This document shows positions 45,301 through 55,789 of a stretch of DNA of 64,000 bases, one piece after another. This DNA is from Arcuatula senhousia (lineage: Eukaryota; Mollusca; Bivalvia; Mytilida; Mytilidae): contig OZ020303.1 in the NCBI GenBank assembly GCA_963971305.1, forward strand, positions 19,837,184-19,901,183, given 5' to 3'. Position numbers and translations under genes: made by a program. The notes beneath the pieces are model-generated. The model had not been told where the DNA came from. It was given only the letters and a program-made list of their open reading frames with translations, and searched no databases. Numbering within the stretch: position 1 is the stretch's first letter; each line of letters opens with the position of its first letter.

Positions 45301-48300
45301 TTTTTTTGTAATTCTTTATTTTTCATTGCATTTCAAACGTATAACAATTCAATCATTACACAGTATAAATTTGTCTGTTTTTGATTACAGTCACCAGTTA
45401 AAAATACTTTTATTAAGTTATAAAACCATTAATGCAAAAGTATCCATTCTGTCACATAGCCCTTTTCTATAGGAAGGTGTTATATGGGAACCTTGTTATG
45501 AGGAAAGCAACATTATTTTATGTTTTTATGTTTTGTTTTTTTGTTTTTTTTTGGTTTTTTTAATGGATTCCTACTTTATTAGGTAAAGTTTACAAAAGAA
45601 AGGGAGAAGTTGATGTTTCTAATAATGCTGCTTTCAGTTACATGTAGATCCCTTTTACACATACATACAAGATTTTAAAATAAAGAAGTTAAAATGGTAC
45701 TACTGTCATGTTATTACAATAATATTTTAACGGATGCCCCATTTACAGTTCATTTTTTATCGGTGCATCCCTGGTGACATCATTCACGACAGTATTTAGT
45801 AAAAATAAAAATGCTTGACACAATAAGATTTTGTTATATTAGGAGATGATGTATAGGATCCCATTTTAAATCAATCTTTTCTTGGTTTGCAGGGGCCTTG
45901 TAGAAAGTCACAGAGAGTTTTTCTATTTCATAATTGTCTTTAAGTATATTTATAAATCCACTTTGGGTGGGTCTGGTGTTCCTACATTTGCATGAATATA
46001 TGAAAAACTTTATGAGAACAACAATAAAATTGACAAAACTGTTTGTTTGGGGTGAACCAAGCAAAAAGCTTTCTCTCTCCTTTGGGATTTCAAAATTACA
46101 GATATTCTTCATAATATCCTTAACCTGAATGATGAAATTTCTTGTGACAGGACATTCCCAAAATAGATGTAGTATTGTTTCTGATGTTTCATTGCAGAAG
46201 GTGCATAGATCAGTTTCTTTCATATTGCATTTTTTCAGAAGAGAGTTTGTGAAAAGGATTCTATGCAAAAGTTTATATTGAAACATAATTAACTTGTTAT
46301 TATTGCAAGATGAAAAAGGAATTGAATGTATATCCTCCCAATTCTCAATGTTTATGTCAAGAATTGCGCTCCACTTTTGTTGTTGTTTGTCAGGATTTTC
46401 AGTGAATTTTGGAAGAATTTTCTTATAAAAGTATTGACTTGGTTTTTTGTGGGACTTCAGATATTTCAAAGACTCTGAAAATACCTGCTCTAGTCGGGTA
46501 TTTTCTTGCATTTTTGTTTTTATATCATGTGGTATACAATGGAGAACACCTTGATATTGTAAAAAATTTGTTCTCAATTGATACTTTTGTTTAAATTCCT
46601 CATAGGAGAGTAGGGAGTTGTTCTCAGAAAGCAGATCATTAAGGTAAAAAACACCAGCCCCACACCATTTTTGATAGAAGAATGGTTTACTTCCAATTTT
46701 TAAGTTTTCATTAAACCATATGGACTGGGACAAAACATTATTTTTCTCTTCATTAGAATCCAAGTGAATAAACTTCCAGTTTTGGAAAATGTCTTTCCAA
46801 AAGTGATTGAAGTGTTTTGATATAGTATTTAGGCCAAATTTATCTAACATCCAGATGTTATCTCCACCAAATTTCTCATATTTTTCTGAAATTAAAGTCT
46901 TCCATGGGGCAAGATGTAATGGGTCTAGCATTTTGTTTATCCATGACAACTTGACACTCATGCAAAAAGCTTTAATATTTGGCATCTTTAGGCCTCCTTC
47001 ATGATAAAGGTTAGTGATAACATTTCTCTTGACCTTGTCTGGTTTATTATTCCAAACAAAAGAAAAGAAGATGTCTTCTATAGATTTAAAAATGTTATCA
47101 GGAGGGTTTGGAAGCACTGTTAGACATTGAATAAGGATTAGTAAGGCTAATGTCTTAATGACTGTGATCTTTCCCAGTATGGTTAAATCTCGATATAACC
47201 ATGTGTTTAACAGTTTTTTTATTTTGGCAATTTTTGTGTGGAAGTTAGATATTGTTTTATCTTCTTCAAACATGTCAAATTCAATTCCTAGTAGTTTAAA
47301 TTTTCCATTAAAATTCCATTTTAGGTCAAGGTCCGGTGCTAGCTTATTGTTATTGTATTTTTTTGACCCAATCCATATGGCTTCAGTTTTTTCTAGATTG
47401 GCTCTCATCCCTGAACATTCAGAGAATTTGTTTAGGATATGTAGCGATCTTCTTAAACACATCTCATTATCATCTAACAAAAGAGATGAGTCATCTGCAT
47501 ACTGACTTATCAGATATTCTGAGTTATTTATCTTGATTCCTGAGATGTTGGGATCAAACTTTAGGGCAGAGCTCAATAGTTCTAGAGATAGTATAAAGAG
47601 ATAAGGTGATAAAGGATCACCCTGTCGCACGCCTCGTTTGATATTAAAAAACTTTGAGCAATACCCATTGTTTGCAATACAACTTTGTGTATTTGCATAC
47701 AGAGTCTGAACCCATTTACACAATCCTTGACCAAACTGAAAGAATTCTAAGGTTTTGTTGATAAACGACCATTCAAGAGTGTCAAATGCCTTTTCGAAAT
47801 CTAGTAATACAAGTAGACCAGGGATTTTTTCTTCCTCTGCAGCTTCAATAAGGTCATATATTAGTCGAGTACATTCACCAATATATCTACCTTGCATAAA
47901 CCCTTGTTGGGTGTTACTAATCAACCTCTTTAGCAAAGGTTTAATTCTATTTGCAATAGCAGAAGAGGCAATTTTTGCATCTACATTTAGAAGGGTAATG
48001 GGTCTCCAATTTTTAAGGAATTCTTTTGGCTTTCCGTCTTTTGGTAAGCATGTAATTAAGCCCTGAGTTTGGGATGTGGACATGCTTCCTATCTCTAGGC
48101 TATAATTAAATGAGCTTATCAAAATAGTTTTTAAATCATTCCAAAAAAATTTATAGAATTCAACTGTATAGCCATCTATGCCTGGAGATTTACCATTCTT
48201 CATATCTTTTATGGATTTTAAACATTCTTCATATGTTAAAACTCCCTCACAAGACTCGCTTTCGTCTTCAGAGATAAAATCATGGAAGGGGTTTTCCTTA

Positions 48301-49286
48301 TCGAAGAAAAGTGTTTTATGCTCATGGTTGAGTTCTGGACATGATGAGGAGTACAGACTTTCATAGAAAATTTTTTGTTGATTAATTATTTCGGTTTGGT
48401 CTGTTATTTCTTCACCGTTGTCATCTATTATTTTTGTTATAAGTTTCTCATTAAATTGGCGTTTTTCCAGGTTACAAAAGTAATTTGTGCATTTTTCACC
48501 TTCGGTTTGCCACCTGGCTTTTGCCCGTGCCATGATGTTAGTTATTTTCTTTTCCCTACACTGTCTAAGCTCGTTTTCAGCTTGATCTATTTGAACTTTA
48601 AGGTCTTCATTTGGTCTCTCATGGTACTGATTTTGTAATTCTTCTAGGGTGTTTTCTAATTCATTTTCTTTTTTGTCCTGGTTTTTTTTCTTATAAGAGG
48701 AATAAGCGATAGTTTTGCCGCGTATGCTACACTTAACCATTTCCCATAATAGATGTGGGTTGATAGAGTATCTAATGTTGTCAGGATTTTGAGGGTCAGG
48801 AACAGCATATTGGTTTAGTGTTTCATTAATACATTCCTTTACTTTATCTACAAAGTCTTTGTCATGGAGGAGACTATTGTTAAATTTCCATGTACCTCTA
48901 CCTCTGGCAAAAGAGCAAAATTGTATTAAAATACTGACAGGAGAGTGGTCTGATCTATAGCTTACTTCAATGTCTGAGGATTTAATGAGAGATTGAAGGT
49001 CTGAGGATACAAGAAAATAGTCTAGTCTACTTTGTTTTTGATCGGGTCCCCGCCAAGTGTAACGCTTAGTTGTTGGGTTCATTTCACGCCATATATCAAT
49101 AAGATCTAATGATTCCTTTAATAGCATAATTTTCTCATGTGCTTTTGGGTTGTTTTTTGTTTTGTAATTATGTGTATCAAGACTGTAATCCTGCACCACA
49201 TTCCAGTCCCCAACCATGATTATTGATGAGTTGTTTAACGAAGAGACCAGCTCTTCAATTTTGGAATAGAAATTTGGTGAGTCTTC
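45301..49286 (-). mobile_element. L1/Tx1-like LINE, 5'-truncated, 13-bp TSD
   Basis: It is flanked by GTGCCTTAGACTT at 45288-45300 and 49287-49299. The minus-strand 3' end carries an A run (T at 45299-45307). The 3' UTR spans about 45310-45833. The element begins inside the endonuclease domain, so it was truncated on insertion. Confidence 0.9.
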
Positions 49287-49325
49287 GTGCCTTAGACTTG
49301 GTTTATTTTCGCTTAAATCATTCAA
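45834..49325 (-). CDS. LINE ORF2-type protein: partial endonuclease, RT, zinc knuckle
   Basis: 1,163 codons with no stop or frameshift. Residues 1-13 (MNDLSENKPSLRH) are encoded by the flanking 79-bp repeat; the element starts at residue 14. The endonuclease remnant has GDWN, SRLDYFL and SDHSPV, but the N-terminal catalytic motifs are missing. RT motifs are ITCLPKDGKPKEFLKNWRPI, LLVLLDFEKAFDTLEW, RGVRQGDPLSPYLF and the catalytic YADDSSLL. A CTFC..H..C segment near residue 1,060 is the zinc-knuckle-like RT tail. YADD plus the long C-terminal domain fit the L1/Tx1 group. It is intact and so a recent insertion, but incapable of normal retrotransposition without its 5' part. Confidence 0.9.
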   Translation of the reverse strand: MNDLSENKPSLRHEDSPNFYSKIEELVSSLNNSSIIMVGDWNVVQDYSLDTHNYKTKNNPKAHEKIMLLKESLDLIDIWREMNPTTKRYTWRGPDQKQSRLDYFLVSSDLQSLIKSSDIEVSYRSDHSPVSILIQFCSFARGRGTWKFNNSLLHDKDFVDKVKECINETLNQYAVPDPQNPDNIRYSINPHLLWEMVKCSIRGKTIAYSSYKKKNQDKKENELENTLEELQNQYHERPNEDLKVQIDQAENELRQCREKKITNIMARAKARWQTEGEKCTNYFCNLEKRQFNEKLITKIIDDNGEEITDQTEIINQQKIFYESLYSSSCPELNHEHKTLFFDKENPFHDFISEDESESCEGVLTYEECLKSIKDMKNGKSPGIDGYTVEFYKFFWNDLKTILISSFNYSLEIGSMSTSQTQGLITCLPKDGKPKEFLKNWRPITLLNVDAKIASSAIANRIKPLLKRLISNTQQGFMQGRYIGECTRLIYDLIEAAEEEKIPGLLVLLDFEKAFDTLEWSFINKTLEFFQFGQGLCKWVQTLYANTQSCIANNGYCSKFFNIKRGVRQGDPLSPYLFILSLELLSSALKFDPNISGIKINNSEYLISQYADDSSLLLDDNEMCLRRSLHILNKFSECSGMRANLEKTEAIWIGSKKYNNNKLAPDLDLKWNFNGKFKLLGIEFDMFEEDKTISNFHTKIAKIKKLLNTWLYRDLTILGKITVIKTLALLILIQCLTVLPNPPDNIFKSIEDIFFSFVWNNKPDKVKRNVITNLYHEGGLKMPNIKAFCMSVKLSWINKMLDPLHLAPWKTLISEKYEKFGGDNIWMLDKFGLNTISKHFNHFWKDIFQNWKFIHLDSNEEKNNVLSQSIWFNENLKIGSKPFFYQKWCGAGVFYLNDLLSENNSLLSYEEFKQKYQLRTNFLQYQGVLHCIPHDIKTKMQENTRLEQVFSESLKYLKSHKKPSQYFYKKILPKFTENPDKQQQKWSAILDINIENWEDIHSIPFSSCNNNKLIMFQYKLLHRILFTNSLLKKCNMKETDLCTFCNETSETILHLFWECPVTRNFIIQVKDIMKNICNFEIPKERESFLLGSPQTNSFVNFIVVLIKFFIYSCKCRNTRPTQSGFINILKDNYEIEKLSVTFYKAPANQEKIDLKWDPIHHLLI

Positions 49326-49329
49326 CCGT

Positions 49330-49749
49330 GTTGATTGATTATTTGTTTACATTCGTGACGACGATATATATTTAGTGTTTTTAATACGGCCATCGATCGG
49401 GATCTCGGATGTTTTGCTCCTGAAGACTTTAATATGGTGACAAATTAAACAAATTCAATGTGAACTGTCTTAATCATCTTCATTTATTATACACGAGCAA
49501 TAAATGTCATTTTCTTTATTTGGCGACTTTGGCGTTTTCGTTCCCGTGAATATTTCTACGGACTAAAACCTCGAGATACAGTGTACTGGCCGCGATTTTG
49601 AACAAGCAAAGGACGAAAAAATTATGATTTTGGTAGACAATATGCCTTTTAGCTGCCCTATGGATAGATTGATAAACAAAATGATGATATGCATTTATCG
49701 TATAAAAATCAGACACGAAATTGTCAGAGGATCTAGCTTTATAACAAAT
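49330..49749. other. Unit remnant, inverted-repeat arm and unassigned sequence
   Basis: It starts with the tail of the 79-bp unit. 49605-49650 is the right arm inverted to 45022-45062 (GACAATATGCC end). The rest is unassigned. Confidence 0.5.
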
Positions 49750-50415
49750 TCAAATCTCAAGTTCAACATGCCCCCCTTCGTACGTCGGCCTGGTGTAGAC
49801 TTTCTTGACTGGTCTTTTAGTCGTTACTGATAGCACCTTGCATTTGTCAGGGTGGAATCTAAGCAGCCATTTCTGACTCCACTCAAAAAGTTTATTGATA
49901 TCGTTTTGGACTATCGTTTGTTCACTAACTTTGGAGGTTTCTCTGTATAATTTGGTGTCATCAGTGAACATAAATACATCTGAATCTACACATTTAGGCA
50001 AGTCATTTATGAAGATGACGAAGAGTATCGGCCCTAGCACCGAGCCCTTGGGTATGCCGCTAGTTACCTGGTGCCATTGTGAGTACTTTCCGTTTATATG
50101 GACTCGTTGTTTACGGTCAGATAAGAAGTTCTGAACCCATGTACATGTCTGCAGGCTTATACCGTACGCTATGAGCTTATGAGGCACCTTGTCGAAAGCC
50201 TTCATAAAATCTGTATATATTGAATCGATTTCTCCTTCTTGATCTAGTATTATCGTCCAGTGGTCTAAGACTCTCAGTAGTTGTAAGTTTGTTGATCGGC
50301 CCCAAATAAATCCGAACTGTCTATCACTAAAAAGATTGTTAGTGTCCATATGCTCTACTGTTCGTTTACGGATCAGTTTTTCCATGATTTTACAAATTGC
50401 GCTTGTAAGGCTCAC
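49750..50415 (-). pseudogene. CR1-like RT domain (3' truncated)
   Basis: Reads AFDKVPHKLIAYGI, VTSGIPKGSVLGPILFVIFI and MFTDDTKLY. The usual FADD is FTDD, an Ala to Thr change next to the catalytic Asp pair. Upstream, 50416-50600 continues in frame with ADVIDKPLCCIFNSSFESG and SEWKVGQISALFKKGDKKLA. A frameshift near 50590 and stops near 50655 separate it from the endonuclease. Confidence 0.8.
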
Positions 50416-50882
50416 TGGTCTATAGTTAAAGGCTAATTTCTTATCTCCTTTTTTGAAGAGCGCCGAGATCTGTCCGACTTTCCACTCACTTGGTACAGTG
50501 CCGGATTCAAATGAACTGTTGAAAATACAACATAGTGGTTTGTCTATTACATCTGCTACTTTCGAGAGGACGAGAGGACGAACTTGGTTCAGGTGATTTT
50601 GTTAAGTTCTTTTAAAAGTTTGTTTATTTCTTCTGGTTTAAATTTTGCATCACTTGATAAATGGTTAGTCTATAGGATCCAGTCTTGGGACATTATCGTT
50701 GTTTTCAATAGTAAAAACACTAGTAAAAAATTTGGCTAACACCTCAGCTTTTTCTTCATTTCTAGTTGCAATAACTGTGTTCCCCTCTATGGTCTCGTGC
50801 AGTTCTGATATACCGTTACGTGTTTTACGCTTGAAATTTATATAAGACCAGAATTTCTTACAGTTTGTTTTCGCTTCCTCAG

Positions 50883-51698
50883 CTATTTCCTTTCTTTATC
50901 TTTACGTTCCTTCAGTACGGTGGCTTTAGCTTTGTTTCTAGCTCTTGAGTACAGTCTGTAGTTATCATCTGTTCTATTGTTCATGTATTTCTCCCACGCT
51001 CTATGCTTTTGTCTAATAACTTTCCTCGTATTTTCGCTGAGAGGGGCATTATTACGCTTTGTAGTAAACACTTTCTTCGGAATATGTTCATTCATTTGTT
51101 CATTTAGTTGAGTCATTAATATATCTATCATTTCATTTGTATCTTTATTCTTCAGTACTTCTTCCCAGTTTAGAGACATACCATTTTTCAGTTTTTCGAA
51201 GTCAGCTTTGTTATATCTAAATTTGACAGTTCCAGATTCCTCGCAGTGTGTATAGCATATATAGTCAAGAGTCAATACTACATGATCACTCTTCCCAAGC
51301 GGGTCTTGGTATTCTAGGTTCTGAACATTGTTTATATCATTTGAAAGTATCAGGTCTAGTGTTGATGGCTCTTGTCCTTTGCGATATCTAGTTGGCTTGT
51401 AAATTATCTGTTCATAAAAACAATCTCGTATACACTCGATGAAATTTTCGCTTTCAGTGTTGGTTGTCTCACCCTTCTCCCAGTTAATGTCCGGGAAGTT
51501 GAAGTCTCCGCTGATAAGGACGTGAGAAAAGGATTCTGCTTCCAATTTGCTTATCTGAAGTAGTAGATTGTTCAATCGTGCATAGTTCTCATGCTCTGAT
51601 GATGGACTTCTGTAAATACAAGCAGCTAAGAGCTTATGATTTCCAATCAAGTTGATCTTTAAGCAAGCATATTCAAGAAAGTTATAATCAACGTTCAC
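50883..51698 (-). pseudogene. CR1-like endonuclease domain (EEP fold), partial
   Basis: Reads AACIYRSPSSEHENYARLNN, LISGDFNFPDINWE (GDFN motif), STLDLILSND and GKSDHVVLTL (SDH motif). A helical linker rich in Lys and Arg follows. The frame starts upstream of 51698 (FPENFSIENSSGILIYVRKD) but is cut at 51793 by an inserted retroelement end. Its 5' part resumes at 52107-52250 (ADCLMNKVDELKSRVSIEKP). Confidence 0.8.
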
Positions 51699-51792
51699 TT
51701 CTACTGCTTTTAGATCTTTTCTAACGTATATTAATATGCCGCTAGAATTTTCTATTGAAAAATTTTCAGGAAAAATATCATATCCCTCAAGT

Positions 51793-52106
51793 ATTAGTTA
51801 ATTGTTTTAATTAGTGTTTGACTGGTCTGCTGTACTGAGATGATCACCTCAATATCCCTATTGTGTCTCACAACTATGTTGTATTCTATGGTCATTACCG
51901 GATCTTATGATCGCAATGGAAGAGGGCGGTTTGGCGCCATAAAACCTGGTTTAACCCACCATTTCGTTTGAAATGCCTGTACCAAGTCAGGACCATTGCG
52001 ATCCACCAATTCTCCGGTGTGACTGATTCGTTTTTGTCATTTTCTCTGGACTATGAGATTGATCATTCAAGTTCGGTAGTTTTGTTATTACCTTTTTTCG
52101 TTATTT
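51793..52106 (+). mobile_element. Penelope-like 3' UTR, copy 2, inside the CR1-like endonuclease
   Basis: It is collinear with 28815-29125 at well over 90% identity by eye (GTTTGACTGGTCTGCTGTAC through GTTCGGTAGTTTTGTTATTA). It starts with the last codons of the retroelement (VNCFN-stop), so it is a severely 5'-truncated insertion, in antisense to the CR1-like element. Confidence 0.8.
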
Positions 52107-52424
52107 TATAACGGTATTTCTTTGGTAGTACCTTTGTGATAATAATAATATCTGGCTTTTCAATCGAAACTCTAGATTTTAATTCATCAACTTTGTTCAT
52201 AAGACAATCTGCATAAGTGTACATAAATTTCAGCTTAGAGTTTATATTTTACGGTTAAAATCCACATCACCATTTGAATCAACAGAATTCAACGAATTTA
52301 CATGGTTAAAAACGGATTTTCTAGACTGATCTAGTCTTGTTTTGGTACCTTGACGAGCCTCCTTGTTTGTGGGAGGGGGGGCTCGAACCAGGTAGTAAAA
52401 CTTCCCTAAAGGGTCACTGTCATT

Positions 52425-52679
52425 TTAAGCTTTGGCCTGCCCAACAAGTTTTTTGTTGTTGGTCATGTCGTGCGCCACACTAACCTCGCAAAATGGGCTT
52501 TCAGTTTCTAGGTTTTTTAGTTTATTTGAGTTTTTCATCATCGACTTTTTATTGTCTATGTTCTTAAAAACTGCCTTCATAGGCCTTGGTTTCTCTGTTT
52601 GGTTCCCTTTCTTTCCAAGACGTACCACACTGTCATAGCAATCACTTTCTGTACCTAAGAATTCAATCAGATTATTCAT
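52425..52679 (-). pseudogene. CR1-like ORF1, C-terminal piece
   Basis: Reads VVRLGKKGNQTEKPRPMKAV and NSNKLKNLETESPFCEVSVA HDMT. This fits the RNA-binding part of CR1 ORF1, where 'R.GKK....PRP' and 'VAHDMT' are common. No ATG-to-stop ORF1 is intact because of the MITE at 52768-53219. Confidence 0.65.
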
Positions 52680-52767
52680 CAGAGCTACATCATAATTTTT
52701 ACGTATCGAAGGCGATGCATCTGAGCATTCGGCAATACCATGTACAATAATATTTCTCTCTCTATTT

Positions 52768-53219
52768 CATCTTCGCTAGCCAAGGGTTACGATCCGCTAT
52801 CTCTCATCTTCACCCTTGGCAGATATAGAAGGATTTTTGTGGTCATACATTCTCTCATCTGATTGGATGCAGTGAAAGTTGGCTGCATCCAATCAAATTG
52901 CTCCATTTCCATTTTTAAACAATCTGTTAACAAACATGTGGGTTTACAAAGGTGATAAATAATTATTTTTTGCAAAAAATATTAGCAATTTTGATCAAAT
53001 CTTACCAAAATTACCTTTATTTTATCTTAAGATAAATGTTTGTCGTTAATAGAATGAAATATCTCATATTTTTGCAACTATCTGGATGAAATTTTTTTTT
53101 AACTTGAAATATATTGCTTCAAGGGAGATAATTAAAATGTTGAGAGTACAAAAACCTTCTAGATCTGCCAAGGGGGAAGGTGAGAGATGGCGGATCGTAA
53201 CCCTTGGCTAGCGAAGATG
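52768..53219 (+). mobile_element. 452-bp Mutator-type MITE, 9-bp TSD
   Basis: TSD TCTCTATTT is at 52759-52767 and 53220-53228. The TIRs begin CATCTTCGCTAGCCAAGGG and match for about 65 bases with few differences. Inside, 52860-52895 forms a hairpin with a GATTGGATGCAG stem. No coding capacity. A 9-bp duplication with long TIRs is typical of Mutator-like elements. Its ends do not match the TIRs around the 9.7-11.6 kb transposase. Confidence 0.88.
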
Positions 53220-53479
53220 TCTCTATTTGCACTTTCTCTAATTTCAGATACTTTTTCATCAACAGTTTTTTGTATTTCGCTTAAATCAATGATCGATTCT
53301 TTTACACTTGCAGTATTTTGGATGTTGACATTCATCATGTTTTTAACAATGTCTGCTACTTGTTTTTCATCAACCTTGTTTTTTTATTTCGTTTTCAAGC
53401 TTTTGTAATTGTTTATCATCAACCTTGTTCTTGATTTCATTTTCAAGTTTTTGAAATTGTTTGTCATCTACTTTCTTTT

Positions 53480-53872
53480 TCATATCAGTTTCAAGCATAT
53501 GACTCGGTTTTCCATTTTGTTCATGAACGCCGAACATCGTTCCCCTATTTCACGTTCTAATTTGATGTTATGTAGTACTTTATCATTACAATTTGGGCAG
53601 AACCAATGTAGGTCTGGGTTTTGATAGCTTTCATAGTCTGATTCCGATATGTTTAGACATCCGGCACAGAAAAAGTATTTACAGTATTCACATTGAACGA
53701 TTTGATCATTGTCATCTGAATATTCTTTGACACAGATTTTGCAAAGCCATGATTCTTTATTAGTTTCATTGTTTTTAATTTTGGATTCAGATCTTGTTCT
53801 TGCTTTTCTTGATGTTGTGTTCTTATCTGTTTTGAGTTGGACATTTTGTTTACAATTTTTTTCTATTTTCAA
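53480..53872 (-). CDS. CR1-like ORF1 N-terminus with PHD zinc finger
   Basis: 130 codons. Residues 44-96 carry WLCKICVKEYSDDNDQIVQC, EYCKYFFCAGCLNISESDY and HWFCPNCND, spacing as in a Cys4-His-Cys3 PHD finger. PHD fingers in LINE ORF1 proteins may aid chromatin targeting. The basic N-terminus (KTDKNTTSRKARTRSESK) is typical of ORF1. The frame ends early at 53480, then degraded ORF1 (LENEIKNKVDDKQ repeats) continues in other frames up to the MITE. Confidence 0.75.
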   Translation of the reverse strand: MKIEKNCKQNVQLKTDKNTTSRKARTRSESKIKNNETNKESWLCKICVKEYSDDNDQIVQCEYCKYFFCAGCLNISESDYESYQNPDLHWFCPNCNDKVLHNIKLEREIGERCSAFMNKMENRVICLKLI

Positions 53873-53880
53873 AATGGCGA

Positions 53881-55789
53881 CTGTTTTTAGTTAATGTTGG
53901 GTTGACTTACAATTAGCAGCCATCCGACATCATAATCACAGAATAATCATTCGTAAAGTCTTAAATTGATAAGATGAATCATATATTTACACTTGGAATA
54001 AATTCTGTTAGGGATTGATGAACTGTCTTTCTAAAAAAAATAACTTTTTGGAGCCCATCAAAAGTTCCAACTTGTTTCTTCGACCATTTCTTCTAGCATC
54101 CTACGCTCATTATCTTTATTAACAATTTAAGAAAAAGAATGTTTTTATAAAATATGTTTAGCTATTCGGGGTCTATTTTAATCTAAAGTTTTATGATGTT
54201 CAAAGCCCTTTCTAAAGTGTAATGGCAGAAATAAAAACCAAATAAACTAGATTGCACCAAGCAAACCGGCTACTGCATCAAACATTGACCCCCACTTTCC
54301 CGAAGTATCTACACGACGTTTCTACTGTTCTTCGATTTGATTATGTTAAATCAAATGTTGGTTTGTATAAGAGTTTGATGCTAATGTTTCCTCTTCGAAA
54401 AATGTACGAAATTGATGTAAGATGTTTTGAGAGGGTGTTTGATCTAGAATAAGATGCTTCTTATAGGTAAGTATTCGTTTATAGTAATGTATATACATTC
54501 CATTTAATGATGAAGACAAAAATAAAACCTACATGCTATGATGTATAAATAATACGAGATAACTAATTTTAAGTAGGAGGTTTTTTTCTCATAACTGAGT
54601 GAACTCAACTTTTCCACTCCTCAACCCAATTCTTATTTGGTTATCTTAACAACAGAATTCCCCTCATTACGATACGATGATTAGTTTTCACCTTGCCTTA
54701 TCTTATCCGGTTGGTCCTTGTAGAACAATCTTGGGATATTAGGTGCAGTATCGATTATCTTTAAGGTTTTGTTATGTTAAAAACAGTTAAAATTTACATT
54801 TAAGATGTTGTACGACAATGTCAAATTGTTGATAAATGAACGATTTTGTCGAAGAATGGAGGTCACAAAACACATCCATTTTGAAGGTTAATTTTACGTA
54901 TTTTAAGCCCCATCTACCAAAGTGGTGCACAAAGTGTTCGGGTCCGTTCGCCCGTCCCAAATGTTGCGAGATCGGGCATTATGTCTTCTGCACATATTCT
55001 TGTTTCTATATACGAAGGTAATTGGGATGAAAGTTAACGTTTGTGCACCTTCTTTCCCTCCTTACTTACCATTAGGTCCTCTGAAGGGTGGACAGTTACA
55101 GAGTCTTTTCATTTTTACTTGTTATTTGCCAATTTTTAAAGACTACTCCAATATTCATTTATGATTCCACTGTTCCTATCCATGTGATCTTCGCCTAATT
55201 CCATTTGATCTCCAGTGTAAAATCTTTTGGTTCTTTGTTGAGGACATTGTCAATTCACCTTCATTGCACTTTATCTATTAGTTGTCACCTCCACCTGCTG
55301 TTAATTATAAGTCGGTCATTTCAACTTTTGTCTGTTCACTTTGACGAGTACCATCTCAATTTGTTTAAAATATATTTCTGAGGAAATACAGTATCTCTAA
55401 CTCATAGTATTATTCAAGTCTTCCATTATAGCATTATATGTTCAAAATCCTCATTGGTGATCCATCCCTTCGCATTAAGGAATTCTGTACAACAAATAGC
55501 AGTTCTTATTTTTTTTCTCTCTGCATCATTAGTAAGACCAGAGCATTGCATTTTGGCAACATTTTTTTTTGTATTTGTATCTTGCCATTTCTATTTTTCT
55601 ACTTATTAGTTTGTATTCCAATAATATTTTTCATGCCGTCTTCTTTTTAATGGATGGCTTTTCCATCTTAAACGATATAATCGCATCTACTATATTTAAG
55701 TATAGTTTGTCTCTCCTAATACGTTCTGAGCCAGACCATCTACTCTATATATGAATATTGTATCGTCTCATATCATATTTTTTCCCGCC
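53881..55789. other. Intergenic, no supported gene
   Basis: Short plus frames such as 54836-55021 (with WCTKCSGPFARPKCCEIGHY) have scattered cysteines but no signal peptide, no splice match to the IGFBP-like exons, and AT-driven surroundings. No repeat is recognised. Confidence 0.4.

Larger units (their letters stand above)
49750..53880 (-). mobile_element. CR1-like LINE with two later insertions
   Basis: Minus order: ORF1 with a PHD finger (53872-53480), ORF1 C-terminal part (52679-52425), ORF2 endonuclease (about 52250-50883) and RT (about 50600-49750). The RT is cut off just after KCKVLSV, so the 3' end is missing. A Penelope-like 3' end (51793-52106) lies in the endonuclease and a MITE (52768-53219) in ORF1. 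A CR1-type layout with a PHD-bearing ORF1 is known in animals. Confidence 0.8.

Noticed and set aside
47158..48638. Plus-strand frames across the L1/Tx1-like LINE
   Set aside because: All are antisense shadows of the 1,163-codon minus frame.
54836..55021. Cysteine-bearing frame as the missing IGFBP exon 2
   Set aside because: No acceptor in phase 2, no CASGLKC-like start and no G-V-C end.
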